A stretch of DNA of 29,640 nucleotides. Origin: a virus. The notes under the pieces were generated by a model. The model saw only the letters and a list, made by a program, of their open reading frames with translations. It searched no databases and had not been told where the DNA came from. Shown here one piece after another: positions 1 through 7,003 of the stretch. Each line of letters opens with the position of its first letter. The stretch's first letter is position 1. The translations under genes were made by a program, and so were the position numbers. The stretch covers positions 1 to 29,640 of the IMG/VR virus record IMGVR_UViG_3300014839_000032. One strand, 5' to 3'.

Positions 1-431
1 CAAATCAGCGCGATCTGGCGGTCCGCCCAGGCCTTGCGGCAAACCATCCAGATTTCCTCAACGGTGGGCGTCATCACGCGGCCCTTGTTCACCTCGGCAG
101 CATTCTCGCGCTCCTGCTGCCGGGTGACGCGGATCCGGGAGAGCATCTTCGCCGGCGGTGAGATGATCAGGCCGTTCGTGCCCTTGTATTCGCCACGGAG
201 CACGCGGTTGTATGTGCTGCCGTCGACGCCGAGCATGCGGGCTGCCTCGGCCTGGCTCATGCGCTTCTCGATCTGCGCATACCGAAACCACCAGCGGAGG
301 TCTTCCTGATACTCCGGCGGATTTTTCTGGATGCCGGCTTCGACGATGTCGCCGGCGAGATTGGTGCCATCCCACTCAGCCTGGTCGGCCGGCGCGGGAG
401 CTATCGGGGGGATTACGGGGGGATTTTCCAT
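1..431 (-). CDS. MuB-like transposition ATPase, N-terminal part (runs off the window)
   Basis: The reading frame starts at an ATG at 431 and stays open to the left edge, giving 143 residues. Residues about 50-85 form a helix-turn-helix region (contains MSQAEAARMLGV and STYNRVLRGEYKG). The visible part ends in EEIWMVCRKAWADRQIALI, the kind of segment that comes just before the Walker A motif in MuB/TnsC-like AAA+ ATPases, so the ATPase core would lie outside the window. MuB proteins bind DNA with ATP, choose target DNA and activate MuA. The gene starts 25 bp after the transposase stop on the same strand, which matches the A-B gene order of Mu-like phages. The MuB call rests on the HTH, the position and the lead-in to the ATPase; no Walker motif is visible here. 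Confidence 0.75.
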   Translation of the reverse strand, partial: MENPPVIPPIAPAPADQAEWDGTNLAGDIVEAGIQKNPPEYQEDLRWWFRYAQIEKRMSQAEAARMLGVDGSTYNRVLRGEYKGTNGLIISPPAKMLSRIRVTRQQERENAAEVNKGRVMTPTVEEIWMVCRKAWADRQIALI

Positions 432-455
432 GGGTAGAACGAATAAAACGAATTG

Positions 456-2702
456 CTAGATCAGATCGGAAAGTCCGGCAGACTCATCGGGTTCTGGTTC
501 GATTTCAGCGCTCACTGCAGGCTCCGTGCAGGGCGCTTGAATGAGGTCGGCAAGGCCATTGCCCATTCCCGCCTGGAGTGATGCTTCCTCGCGGTCTGCG
601 CGCTGCTGCAGCGCCTGCGCGTGAGTGGCGATCGCCTGGGCCTGAGCCTCGGCCGTCACGAAGCGGCCGCCGGCGGGCTCGGCAAACTGATCCTGCGCGA
701 GCGTGCGGGAGAGGGACTTCACCCGCGGCCGGTTTCCAGCGTCTCTCTCATTCCGGTTTTCGGCTGTTCGTTCCGCGGGTGAAATTGCTTTGGGCTTCGC
801 CAGGCCCCACTCGATGAGCTTGGCGTCATTGTGCGCGCGATCGGTTTCGGCCTGGGCGCGCTCCCCGGCGAGCAGCTCCTTCACCGGGCCTTCGATCTGC
901 GAATGATAGAACTGCGCCATCTGCTTGGCAGCCTCGCCGATCGCATCGGCGTCCTTGATATCAGCTTTGCCCAGCGCTCCGCCCTTTCGATCGAGCACGG
1001 TCACCGGCCGGCCCTGCAGGTCGGTCACGAACAGACGCGCCGGGGCCTGATCGTCAAAATAGCTCATGAACTGCGTCCCGTCGGGCAGACCTTGCAGGTC
1101 GCCACGCATATCGAGGAACGTGTAACCCGTTCCGATGTGAGAAAAACTCACGGCGTGGTTGCGGAGCGCCACCTTCTTCGGAGTGAAGGTAAGCAGCGCG
1201 AGTAGGAACTCCGGCACCTTCACAAAATGGCATTTTGAAGCGAGTTTCTCCCAGCGTTCGACAGAACTCTCCGCACGCTCGCGCAACTCGACCTGCAGCT
1301 GCTGGTCCGCGGTGAGAAGTCCGAGCTTCGCAAATGGCTTCCATTCGTCACCGGCGCCCGTCCGGAATTCCGTCAGCTTGTCGAAGCCCTGCATCTTGTG
1401 ATCGACGCGCCGGTCCATCCGGTCGCGGATCAGGCTGTATGCCATGGCCTGCTGAACGAAGGTCATGAATGGAGACGCCAGCTGGGCGAGTTGCTCGTCA
1501 GTCAAACCTTCGATCCCGAAGAGCTTATTTGCATAGGCGATCTTCGCTTCAAGGTCGCCCGGCTTCACCTGATAGCTTGAGCCCTTCTGGCCTGGAAGGC
1601 TGGCCGCCATGTTGTGCGTCAGATTCCAGCTGCTCTCTAACCACGATTTCTCCTGTGCCTTGCCGCTTTTCTCAATGAAGCCATTCCCGATTGTCTTGTG
1701 TGCGAGTACATTCGTCCGGCTGATCCGAACCTGGCCGTGGAAGCAGAGTGTCAGCGCGGATTCGAGATCCTCAGTCACCGCGGCCGAAGCGTTCTCGACC
1801 AGGACGGTCATCGGATAATCGACGGGCACACCCCAGCGCGTAAAAACCTGTTTAAGGAGGAACTGAACGTCGGCGCGGACGATCGCGATCTGCCGGCCGT
1901 CATCCTGCTCGATGCGGGGCTTCATTCCCATCGCGAGCGTCCGCCGCGTGGCCACGTCCATCGCTACCAGGCCGGTGCTGCGCACGACGCGGCGCTCGTA
2001 AACGCTCATCGTGTCCGGCTCGAAATCGTCCAGAACGATCAGCTCCAATGGCCGGAGATTCGACGTGTCGCGGACGATGCCGCCGACATATTTCGCGGCA
2101 GCGGCCCGGCCCCGCGTGGCCAGCGCATATTGCGCCTTCGATGGCATGTGCTGATAGAGGGTGCTATTGCCCCAGGCCTTCGGAAAATCGCCGCAGAAAC
2201 CGGCCGGGATCTGCGCGTCCGGGTACGTTCGAGCGAACCATTCGCGCCAGGTGCCATAGCCGGGCACCGGCCGTCCCGCGCGCCATTCCTCCCGGATCTC
2301 GTTCATCGCTTGCAGGCGCGACCGGTGCTGGAGCAGCACGCGCCGCTGCAGTTCGGCGATGAAGTTCTGCGGCAGCGACGTGTCGTGGTGATAAGCATGC
2401 CGCAAAATGCGCCAATCCCACTGGCTGTCTCGCCAGGCGTAATAATCGCTGCGGATCGTACTAAACCCGAAGCCGCGTCGGTCGCGGTTCTGGTTAACGA
2501 TCTCCTGCATTGCGGCCACCTTTCCACGGGGGGAATTCTTGACCGAATTCAGGACCTGAATACGCTCCCGGATGCGAGATTGTTCATCCGGCCCAAGCTT
2601 CGCCCAGTCGTCATGGTGCGCGAAGGGCAGGAACTCGGCCTGGTCGGAGGTCAACGCCAGTTCGCTCTGGGCTACCGGCACGATCGATGTCTCGCTGCTC
2701 AT
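456..2702 (-). CDS. Mu-like DDE transposase (MuA type)
   Basis: This 748-residue protein has the length and layout of MuA-type transposases. It has an N-terminal DNA-binding half, a central RNase-H-fold integrase core and a charged, Ala/Glu-rich tail. The likely catalytic residues are D225 or D226 (in LELIVLDDFEPD), E303 (in MTVLVENASAAV) and E356 (in KSWLESSWNLTHN). The spacing of about 78 and 53 residues is close to that of the MuA triad. The second position reads Glu-Asn where most relatives have Asp-Asn. The protein would cut the phage ends and join them to target DNA during integration and replicative transposition. Its ATG overlaps the stop of the upstream gene (ATGA at 2702-2699), and the MuB-like gene follows. 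The family is clear; activity with Glu at the second position is not proven. Confidence 0.9.
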   Translation of the reverse strand: MSSETSIVPVAQSELALTSDQAEFLPFAHHDDWAKLGPDEQSRIRERIQVLNSVKNSPRGKVAAMQEIVNQNRDRRGFGFSTIRSDYYAWRDSQWDWRILRHAYHHDTSLPQNFIAELQRRVLLQHRSRLQAMNEIREEWRAGRPVPGYGTWREWFARTYPDAQIPAGFCGDFPKAWGNSTLYQHMPSKAQYALATRGRAAAAKYVGGIVRDTSNLRPLELIVLDDFEPDTMSVYERRVVRSTGLVAMDVATRRTLAMGMKPRIEQDDGRQIAIVRADVQFLLKQVFTRWGVPVDYPMTVLVENASAAVTEDLESALTLCFHGQVRISRTNVLAHKTIGNGFIEKSGKAQEKSWLESSWNLTHNMAASLPGQKGSSYQVKPGDLEAKIAYANKLFGIEGLTDEQLAQLASPFMTFVQQAMAYSLIRDRMDRRVDHKMQGFDKLTEFRTGAGDEWKPFAKLGLLTADQQLQVELRERAESSVERWEKLASKCHFVKVPEFLLALLTFTPKKVALRNHAVSFSHIGTGYTFLDMRGDLQGLPDGTQFMSYFDDQAPARLFVTDLQGRPVTVLDRKGGALGKADIKDADAIGEAAKQMAQFYHSQIEGPVKELLAGERAQAETDRAHNDAKLIEWGLAKPKAISPAERTAENRNERDAGNRPRVKSLSRTLAQDQFAEPAGGRFVTAEAQAQAIATHAQALQQRADREEASLQAGMGNGLADLIQAPCTEPAVSAEIEPEPDESAGLSDLI

Positions 2703-3868
2703 GCTTCCTCCTTTTTCTGCGGATGCGTTTTAAGGAAGCGCTGCTTCACTTCCTCCGCGGCCTTTTCGAAGATGAAGCGCAGATCGTCGTGCTGCCGCCT
2801 CGTGAAGCTCATCCAGGTCGCCCGGTCGAGCGTGCCTTCTGTGGCAACGCGCAGATGCTCTTCGATCTGGTTGAAATGCTCATTCAGAGTCATTTCCATC
2901 TCGGCCTCGGTCTGGGCCTTTTTGCCGGGCGAATTCTTCGAGGCTTTGCGATCCTTGATACCATGCTCGGATAAAAGTTCATTCAGCGAACTCCGGCCGA
3001 CGAAATCGACGAGCTTGGTCATCAGCCGGCGCGCAGACTCGTCTGCCGGTTCGAGCGCCAGTTCGGTCTGATTCCCCGGCAGCGATACGATTTCCGGCAC
3101 GGTCGCTTTCGTGCACTCGATCGCGGCGATCGCCAGCCGCATGTAAAAGCGAACCTGAGCAACTCCAGGCAAAACGCTACCACTGGTAGCGGTTTGGCCT
3201 CTAACCTGCCTAACCCACGGTTCCCATTGCCCGTGCGGCAGGCTCGCTTTAATGCGGAGCAAGGTCAGCCCGCAGAGGATCGCCCGGAGCGCGGCCTCGC
3301 GCTCGATGCGCGGGATCGCCGCCAGCTGGTCGATCGCGACCGCCTGCAATTTCGAGACGGTGACCACGGTGCGGATCTCGGCATCCGCCAGCACGGTCAA
3401 CGCATAGTTCGAGGGGGCATTGCTCATTTTTGAAAGATTCCCGTCCGGGGCCTGAGCCCTGGGTTGCTTTGCTTGACCCCGCTGCGTTGGGCGCTTGGAC
3501 GGCTTGTTACCGATTGCCACGAGAGCGGGATCAGCGCTGCTATTGCCACAATCAGTTGCGGCTGTGGCTGGCTGATCCGGACGGGAGAGGGTTGCCACGA
3601 TCCGCACGTTCTCAGTGCTCGTGGCGACACTGCTACAACACGGCCGCGGGAAACCGTCCGCGCCATTCATCCGACGTGCAGTCGCGGGGAGACCTATCTG
3701 TGCACCGCCGGCAGTGGTCGCGCCGGCGGAAAGGGAAAGTGACGATGCGATCTCGGCAGTCGTCAGCCGCGCCCGGTGTGGTTTTGCCTTGCAGCAATGG
3801 GCGCTCAGCCCGCGCCAGGTGAAGCCCGTCGTGCCGCATGCGCTGCAGGTGTAGAGCGACTCGTTCAC
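2699..3868 (-). CDS. Early protein with N-terminal zinc-finger-like motif and DUF3102-like segment
   Basis: This is a 389-residue protein in the leftward early operon, overlapped by 4 bp at both ends with its neighbours. The first 30 residues contain CSACGTTGF followed by a His/Cys pair, which looks like a C2H2-type zinc finger. Residues about 40-160 are low-complexity, rich in Ala, Thr, Ser and Pro. The segment from about 195 to 250 contains LPHGQWEPWVRQV, a pattern typical of DUF3102 proteins of phages and plasmids. The C-terminal third is charged and helical. The position before the transposase suggests an early DNA-related role, but the exact function is unknown. DUF3102 was recognised by pattern only. 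Confidence 0.75.
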   Translation of the reverse strand: MNESLYTCSACGTTGFTWRGLSAHCCKAKPHRARLTTAEIASSLSLSAGATTAGGAQIGLPATARRMNGADGFPRPCCSSVATSTENVRIVATLSRPDQPATAATDCGNSSADPALVAIGNKPSKRPTQRGQAKQPRAQAPDGNLSKMSNAPSNYALTVLADAEIRTVVTVSKLQAVAIDQLAAIPRIEREAALRAILCGLTLLRIKASLPHGQWEPWVRQVRGQTATSGSVLPGVAQVRFYMRLAIAAIECTKATVPEIVSLPGNQTELALEPADESARRLMTKLVDFVGRSSLNELLSEHGIKDRKASKNSPGKKAQTEAEMEMTLNEHFNQIEEHLRVATEGTLDRATWMSFTRRQHDDLRFIFEKAAEEVKQRFLKTHPQKKEEA

Positions 3869-4266
3869 GTCTTCGCTCTCTGCTTGATCTCCGCCTCAGC
3901 CTCGCGCACCAGCTGTTGAAGCTCGATCTCGCCGAACTCGCGCAGGCACGACATGTACGTTTGCAGCTTGGCTTCGGACGAGTAATTCGCGCTGCGGACC
4001 AGCAGTGCGACGACGAAGGCCCGCGGAATTCGTTTCGTGAGACGCTCGCCGCGGCCGGCGTTGAATTCATGTCCGGCGATCTGGCCCTGGTCCCAGAGCT
4101 TTTCGAGAAAGCTGTCGGAGAGGCCCAGCAGCCCGGCGGCAGATTTCAGGCTCCAGAATTGCCGCTCGCCCAGGAGCCAGTCGAACTGCAGCTGCCCAGC
4201 CCCGATCAATGACCTCGGGGTCATCTTTTGGCGCGTCTGCACCGGCATCTGAAGAACGGCGGGCAT
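3865..4266 (-). CDS. Early-operon protein with HTH-like region
   Basis: This 133-residue protein is translated from an ATG at 4266 and ends in a 4-bp overlap with the next gene. The middle (FWSLKSAAGLLGLSDSFLEK, then WDQGQIAGHEF) has the look of a winged-helix or MerR-like DNA-binding unit, in which a helix-turn-helix is followed by a short beta turn. The following segment (LTKRIPRAFVVALLV) resembles the downstream helix of such folds. The C-terminus is an acidic and basic amphipathic helix. Its place in the transposition operon suggests an early DNA-binding or accessory role. No specific family was recognised. Confidence 0.65.
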   Translation of the reverse strand: MPAVLQMPVQTRQKMTPRSLIGAGQLQFDWLLGERQFWSLKSAAGLLGLSDSFLEKLWDQGQIAGHEFNAGRGERLTKRIPRAFVVALLVRSANYSSEAKLQTYMSCLREFGEIELQQLVREAEAEIKQRAKT

Positions 4267-4324
4267 GGCTATTTCGTCCCGATTCGCGATTGCGGAATAC
4301 CAACGGCCGCAGCAGTCTTGCGCC

Positions 4325-4702
4325 GTGAGCGATTGGACCTGGGAACAGATCGAACAGCTGACGCGCGCGTTTGCCCTGATTCTTTTGCAGGCCGGAACGC
4401 CGCAAGAAGCCGCTCCGCTTCCCGAAGCTTCGGAGCGAGCGATTGACCTCTGGGTAGCTCATTTCGCGAATGAAGATCCGCCTTACCCGCTCCCGGTCGA
4501 TCCGCTTCAGAAGCGCGGGCTGCTCGCGCGGATGCGTTACGCATCGACCTTTGCATCGCAGTGTAGGATCGCCGGAAATCCGCCGATCCCAAACGCGACG
4601 GAAGCGATAGCACTGGAGACGATGCTGATCGATTATTGGTATGAGACGGCGAAGCCGCGCTGGCTTGCGGGAGAACGCGGGATAAAGGTTGCCGAGAATT
4701 GA
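4325..4702 (+). CDS. Small protein of unknown function, opposite in direction to the early operon
   Basis: This frame encodes about 125 residues from a GTG at 4325 (begins SDWTWEQIEQLTRAF). A longer version could start at the ATG at 4265, but that would abut the opposite gene start at 4266 and leave no room for a promoter, so the GTG is preferred. The composition is that of a real soluble protein: many aromatic and acidic residues (DYWYETAKPRW near the end) and codons with a GC-rich third base. The overlapping minus-strand frame gives an Arg/Ser/Ala-rich sequence typical of a shadow. The gene lies inside a minus-strand operon and converges on it, so it may be expressed in the lysogenic state. 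No family was recognised. Confidence 0.6.
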   Translation: MSDWTWEQIEQLTRAFALILLQAGTPQEAAPLPEASERAIDLWVAHFANEDPPYPLPVDPLQKRGLLARMRYASTFASQCRIAGNPPIPNATEAIALETMLIDYWYETAKPRWLAGERGIKVAEN

Positions 4703-4708
4703 CCGTCT

Positions 4709-4796
4709 TCATTTCGCCCCCCCCTTGCCGCAGGTCCAGCAGCAGCTGGTTGTGCCGCGCCTCGATCGATTCCAGCTCGTCGGCCAGGGCGGTCAT
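4709..4796 (-). CDS. Very small early ORF, probably interrupted at a run of eight Gs
   Basis: An ATG at 4796 overlaps the stop of the upstream regulator (ATGA), as is usual in this phage. The start encodes MTALADELESIEARHNQLLL, a convincing helical peptide. On the minus strand the next codons enter a run of eight Gs (4724-4717). In the frame as given, the ORF then runs another 140 or so residues antisense to the plus-strand gene and looks non-natural. A one-base change in the run would end the protein at a TGA at 4711-4709, only 6 bp from the end of the convergent plus gene. The coordinates given assume that shift. This could be slippage, a real frameshift or an assembly error. Confidence 0.3.
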
Positions 4797-5008
4797 TTCG
4801 ATGCTCCGTTCTTGAGGCCGGCATTTTGCCGATGCTCTGCCCGAAGCGCGCGGTAACGCTTGATCAGGCTGCGGCTCTGGCGCCGGCCCGTGAGCACCAG
4901 CCAGAGATGGATGCGGTGCACATCGAGCGCCTTGGCGTCGGCCACGATGCCCTGGTGGACCGTGCGGGGAACGTCCCTGGGCTGCGTTTTTGAGGCTTCC
5001 TTTTGCAT
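4793..5008 (-). CDS. Small HTH-like early regulator, first gene of the leftward operon
   Basis: Starting at the ATG at 5008 this gives 71 residues. An ATG at 5062 would extend into the divergent control region and overlap the repressor start, so it is rejected. The central part (ALDVHRIHLWLVLTGRRQSR) has the pattern of a helix-turn-helix with the recognition helix around HIHLWLVL-type residues, followed by a basic segment RSLIKRYRALR. The N-terminus is basic. It is the first gene leftward of the divergent operator region, the place of Cro or Ner-like regulators in temperate and Mu-like phages, so a role in early transcription is inferred. It could also be an adaptor protein of unrelated function. 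Confidence 0.65.
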   Translation of the reverse strand: MQKEASKTQPRDVPRTVHQGIVADAKALDVHRIHLWLVLTGRRQSRSLIKRYRALRAEHRQNAGLKNGASK

Positions 5009-5026
5009 GGGTGTTTCGTGTAACGT

Positions 5027-5056
5027 GGAAACAGATGTGCCCACACGTCTGTTACC
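5027..5056. promoter_or_regulatory. Imperfect 30-bp palindrome, candidate repressor operator between divergent genes
   Basis: The gap between the leftward early operon (start 5008) and the rightward repressor gene (start 5057) is only 48 bp. Most of it is an inverted repeat with arms GGwAACAGAyGTG and CACrTCTGTTwCC around a 4-bp centre. The right arm reaches the base just before the repressor ATG, so a protein bound here could block both genes. A second, smaller symmetry (GTTTC and GAAAC, 5013-5032) overlaps the left arm. This placement is typical for autoregulated phage repressors. Binding itself is inferred. Confidence 0.55.
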
Positions 5057-5389
5057 ATGCAAGCAAAAACGAACACGATTGTTTCCATCGGCTTCGCGGC
5101 GGCATTGGCTGTGGCCATTCGCGATAGCCGATTATCGAAGCGAGCTTTTGCCGATGCCGCTGGGCTAAGCCACGCGGCAATCAATAATTACCTCAAAGGC
5201 CGCACTCCAAAGCTCGATGAAGCCTCTAAATTGGCCCGATACCTCGGCGTCACTATTGATGAACTGGTCACTGGAGCTCGGACGCAACCGGGCGAAAACG
5301 CGGGGATCTGGCGCGAGCGAGCGCTGTCAGCCGAGCAGCGGCTCAACTCCGTGAAAGCCGGTATGATCGAGCTAGTAAAAAAAATTTAG
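5057..5389 (+). CDS. XRE-type HTH repressor, likely lysogeny regulator
   Basis: The protein has 110 residues. Residues about 25-75 form a Cro/CI-type helix-turn-helix: KRAFADAAGLSHAAINNYLK is helix 2-turn-helix 3, followed by the typical DEASKLARYLGVTIDELVTG. The C-terminal 35 residues form a short, partly charged helix that could dimerise, with no LexA-like peptidase domain. The start is the ATG at 5057. No Shine-Dalgarno is visible because the operator-like palindrome ends one base upstream. It is divergent from the transposition operon, so the likely role is repression of early genes through that palindrome, including its own autoregulation. The family is clear; the role is inferred from position. 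Confidence 0.8.
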   Translation: MQAKTNTIVSIGFAAALAVAIRDSRLSKRAFADAAGLSHAAINNYLKGRTPKLDEASKLARYLGVTIDELVTGARTQPGENAGIWRERALSAEQRLNSVKAGMIELVKKI

Positions 5390-5397
5390 ATTTGAAT

Positions 5398-5409
5398 GTT
5401 ACGGGTAAC
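5398..5409. promoter_or_regulatory. Short palindrome before the middle genes
   Basis: GTTACGGGTAAC has 5-bp arms around a 2-bp centre. It lies between the repressor stop and the next gene at 5427. The half GTAAC or GTTAC also occurs at both edges of the 5009-5056 control region, so it may be a second binding site for one of the early regulators. It is too short to be more than a candidate. Confidence 0.25.
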
Positions 5410-5426
5410 GAAATAAGGTTGAATCA

Positions 5427-5663
5427 ATGAAGCGCGAAAGCCGAAATCTACAGCGTGGAAATGCCGCTCGAATACGCAGGTTCCGGAAGGTCGGAGTCAA
5501 ATGGGTCCAGGTACTTGGATCGGGACGTGGGGATGAATGCTCGGCGTGCTCGCGGTTGGTCGATCAACGCTTCCCTATCGGTGAGGCGCCAGCACTTCCT
5601 CCCGAAGATTGCGCCTGTGATCCCTATTGCATGTGCCTGCTGATCGCGGTCGATTCGCCATGA
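5427..5663 (+). CDS. Small cysteine-rich, zinc-binding-like protein
   Basis: This 78-residue protein has a basic first half and a C-terminal cysteine cluster: C38 and C41 (CxxC), then C62, C64, C68 and C70. The stretch SRLVDQRFPIGEAPALPPED followed by the cysteines resembles the C-terminal end of MuF/SPP1-gp7-type head proteins, where a similar cysteine-rich end follows a FPxxxAPxLP pattern. It may be a small stand-alone version of that metal-binding fold, though its place after the repressor suggests a middle or early role. It overlaps the next gene by ATGA (5660-5663). The function is unknown. Confidence 0.6.
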   Translation: MKRESRNLQRGNAARIRRFRKVGVKWVQVLGSGRGDECSACSRLVDQRFPIGEAPALPPEDCACDPYCMCLLIAVDSP

Positions 5664-5947
5664 ACACCGGAATATGCGGCAAATGTGGCGCGACCGTTCG
5701 AGCGGTCATCTCCGAGGAATCCGCGATTACCATCGAAAATCGCGCGAAGGTTCTGAGGGCAGTCACTTTTCGCTGTCCGAAATGCCAGGCCGTGCTTGGC
5801 ATCCAGGACGATCCCGCTGTGACTGATGGCAAGGTCGAAGAAATTGAAGCGACGCTTTCCACGCTGAAGAAAGAGCTCGCCGAGATGCGACGGCATATGC
5901 AAAACGCCGCGATGGAGCGGCGACTCCCGAAATCCTCACCGTCATGA
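5660..5947 (+). CDS. Zinc-ribbon protein with C-terminal coiled coil
   Basis: This 95-residue protein starts at the ATG at 5660, which overlaps the previous stop. C6-G-K-C9 and C39-P-K-C42 form two CxxC knuckles about 30 residues apart, as in zinc ribbons. Residues about 57-85 (KVEEIEATLSTLKKELAEM) form a heptad-rich coiled coil. Such proteins are often small DNA- or protein-binding adaptors. It is coupled by ATGA overlaps on both sides, which places it in a single operon with the membrane proteins downstream. The exact function is not known. Confidence 0.65.
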   Translation: MNTGICGKCGATVRAVISEESAITIENRAKVLRAVTFRCPKCQAVLGIQDDPAVTDGKVEEIEATLSTLKKELAEMRRHMQNAAMERRLPKSSPS

Positions 5948-6222
5948 TGATCACTGGCCCGCTATCGGAGCCGCCAAAGCCTCAATCGATGGTCGGGAAT
6001 ATCTACCGTGTTCTGGCTACCATAGCTGCGGTCGGGGCCGCCGGATCCCTAGTTATGGGGTTGGCGCTTTCAAACGCCACGGTTTTCATCTGCTCGGCCA
6101 TCTCTCTTTTCGGCGCCTTGATCTTTTACGGCCTGGCCGAATTCTTTCAGCAGATTGCCCGGATCGCTACCGCTACGGAGGAGACCGCCCGGCTCCTACG
6201 TGATATCAAACCTTCCCAGTGA
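5944..6222 (+). CDS. Small two-helix membrane protein
   Basis: This 92-residue protein has two predicted transmembrane helices, about residues 22-42 (VLATIAAVGAAGSLVMGLAL) and 46-66 (TVFICSAISLFGALIFYGLA), and a short charged, helical C-terminus. The start is the ATG at 5944, overlapping the upstream stop. Size and topology fit a phage membrane protein of the lysis or superinfection-exclusion kind, but no named family was recognised. It lies between the zinc-ribbon gene and a weak ORF at 6219. Confidence 0.65.
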   Translation: MMITGPLSEPPKPQSMVGNIYRVLATIAAVGAAGSLVMGLALSNATVFICSAISLFGALIFYGLAEFFQQIARIATATEETARLLRDIKPSQ

Positions 6223-6431
6223 CAACCCGGCGAAAGACTGAACGCAAAGGCGCAGCCAAAAGAACCATCAGGGCGTCGCGCCGTGTGAGGCTCCCAGCGC
6301 AACTCGTGAAGCCGGCGACGCTCGAATACCTCCTACGGGTTTCACCCCATTGCGGCGGGATCGGTTGCGCGATAGACTGCACAGTAACTATCGTCCGGAA
6401 TCTCACGCAGCCGGGGAAAATGCTGAAATAG
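6219..6431 (+). CDS. Possible small basic protein
   Basis: This 70-residue frame starts with a GTG overlapping the previous stop (GTGA at 6219-6222). The first half is strongly basic (TRRKTERKGAAKRTIRASRR). The second half has two close cysteines (HCGGIGCAIDC) and a hydrophobic stretch. The only support is the start overlap and an open frame. It fills an otherwise empty gap, and no similarity was recognised. Confidence 0.4.
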   Translation: MTTRRKTERKGAAKRTIRASRRVRLPAQLVKPATLEYLLRVSPHCGGIGCAIDCTVTIVRNLTQPGKMLK

Positions 6432-6473
6432 TCGTCACCGTTCCCACACTGCCCACGGTAGGTTCACGCCTTC

Positions 6474-6731
6474 GTGGGCTTTGTCGTATCTTCGGGGGCT
6501 GTGATCCACCCCACCGCGCAAGTCTTCGGATTTCAGCCCGTCCAGGTCAAGCCCGATGGATACGTGATATTGCCCGCGATGTTCGCGCAGGGCGAGGCGG
6601 TCGGCCTTCGGGCGACTCGCGCATTCTGGAGGAACGCTGCGCATGACATCCTGAACGCGATCGCCATTGCCGAGGCCGCGGAAGAGATGGCGAAAATAGC
6701 CGGGGCGAAATCAACCAGGAGAACGGGATGA
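6474..6731 (+). CDS. Small protein of unknown function
   Basis: This 85-residue frame begins at a GTG at 6474; another GTG at 6501 would remove nine residues. The middle (PTAQVFGFQPVQVKPDGYVI) looks like a beta-rich fold and the C-terminus (AAHDILNAIAIAEAAEEMAK) is an amphipathic helix. The composition is that of a real soluble protein. It ends in an ATGA overlap with the membrane protein at 6728, so it is likely translated from the same message. No family was recognised. Confidence 0.5.
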   Translation: MGFVVSSGAVIHPTAQVFGFQPVQVKPDGYVILPAMFAQGEAVGLRATRAFWRNAAHDILNAIAIAEAAEEMAKIAGAKSTRRTG

Positions 6732-7003
6732 AGGCATTCTTGAGCTATCTCTTCGGCTGGATCGGCCGCGCGATGGGCGATGGCGAAAACCCCTCGGCTT
6801 CCCGCCTAATCGCCGTGCCGTGCGTTCTGGTCGTCGTGCTCGTCCCCGTGCTCGCTTGGGCGTGGATCTCACTCAAAGACGGCAAGCTCGCGGAATTCCC
6901 CGGATCGATGATCGGGCTCATCGGCACTCTGCTCACCCCCTTGCTCGGATTCCTCCACATCCAGAAACGCGAGGAAAACAAACAGACTGGAGACGCAGCA
7001 TGA
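6728..7003 (+). CDS. Holin-like small membrane protein
   Basis: This 91-residue protein has two hydrophobic helices, about residues 28-48 (IAVPCVLVVVLVPVLAWAWI) and 60-76 (MIGLIGTLLTPLLGFLHI), separated by a short charged loop. It ends in a hydrophilic, charged tail (QKREENKQTGDAA). This is a usual layout for class II holins, which form holes in the inner membrane at lysis. Its neighbours are further membrane proteins. Start and stop both overlap adjacent genes. The holin role is inferred from topology and position only. Confidence 0.6.
   Translation: MKAFLSYLFGWIGRAMGDGENPSASRLIAVPCVLVVVLVPVLAWAWISLKDGKLAEFPGSMIGLIGTLLTPLLGFLHIQKREENKQTGDAA

Noticed and set aside
1698-3071. 457-codon plus-strand frame opposite the transposase
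   Set aside because: It is antisense to the transposase and the gene before it, and shows shadow composition without any motif.
4269-4796. 175-codon minus frame as a full gene
   Set aside because: Only its first 23 or so residues look natural. The rest is Arg/Ser/Ala-rich and antisense to a better plus-strand gene, although its end fits the operon spacing.
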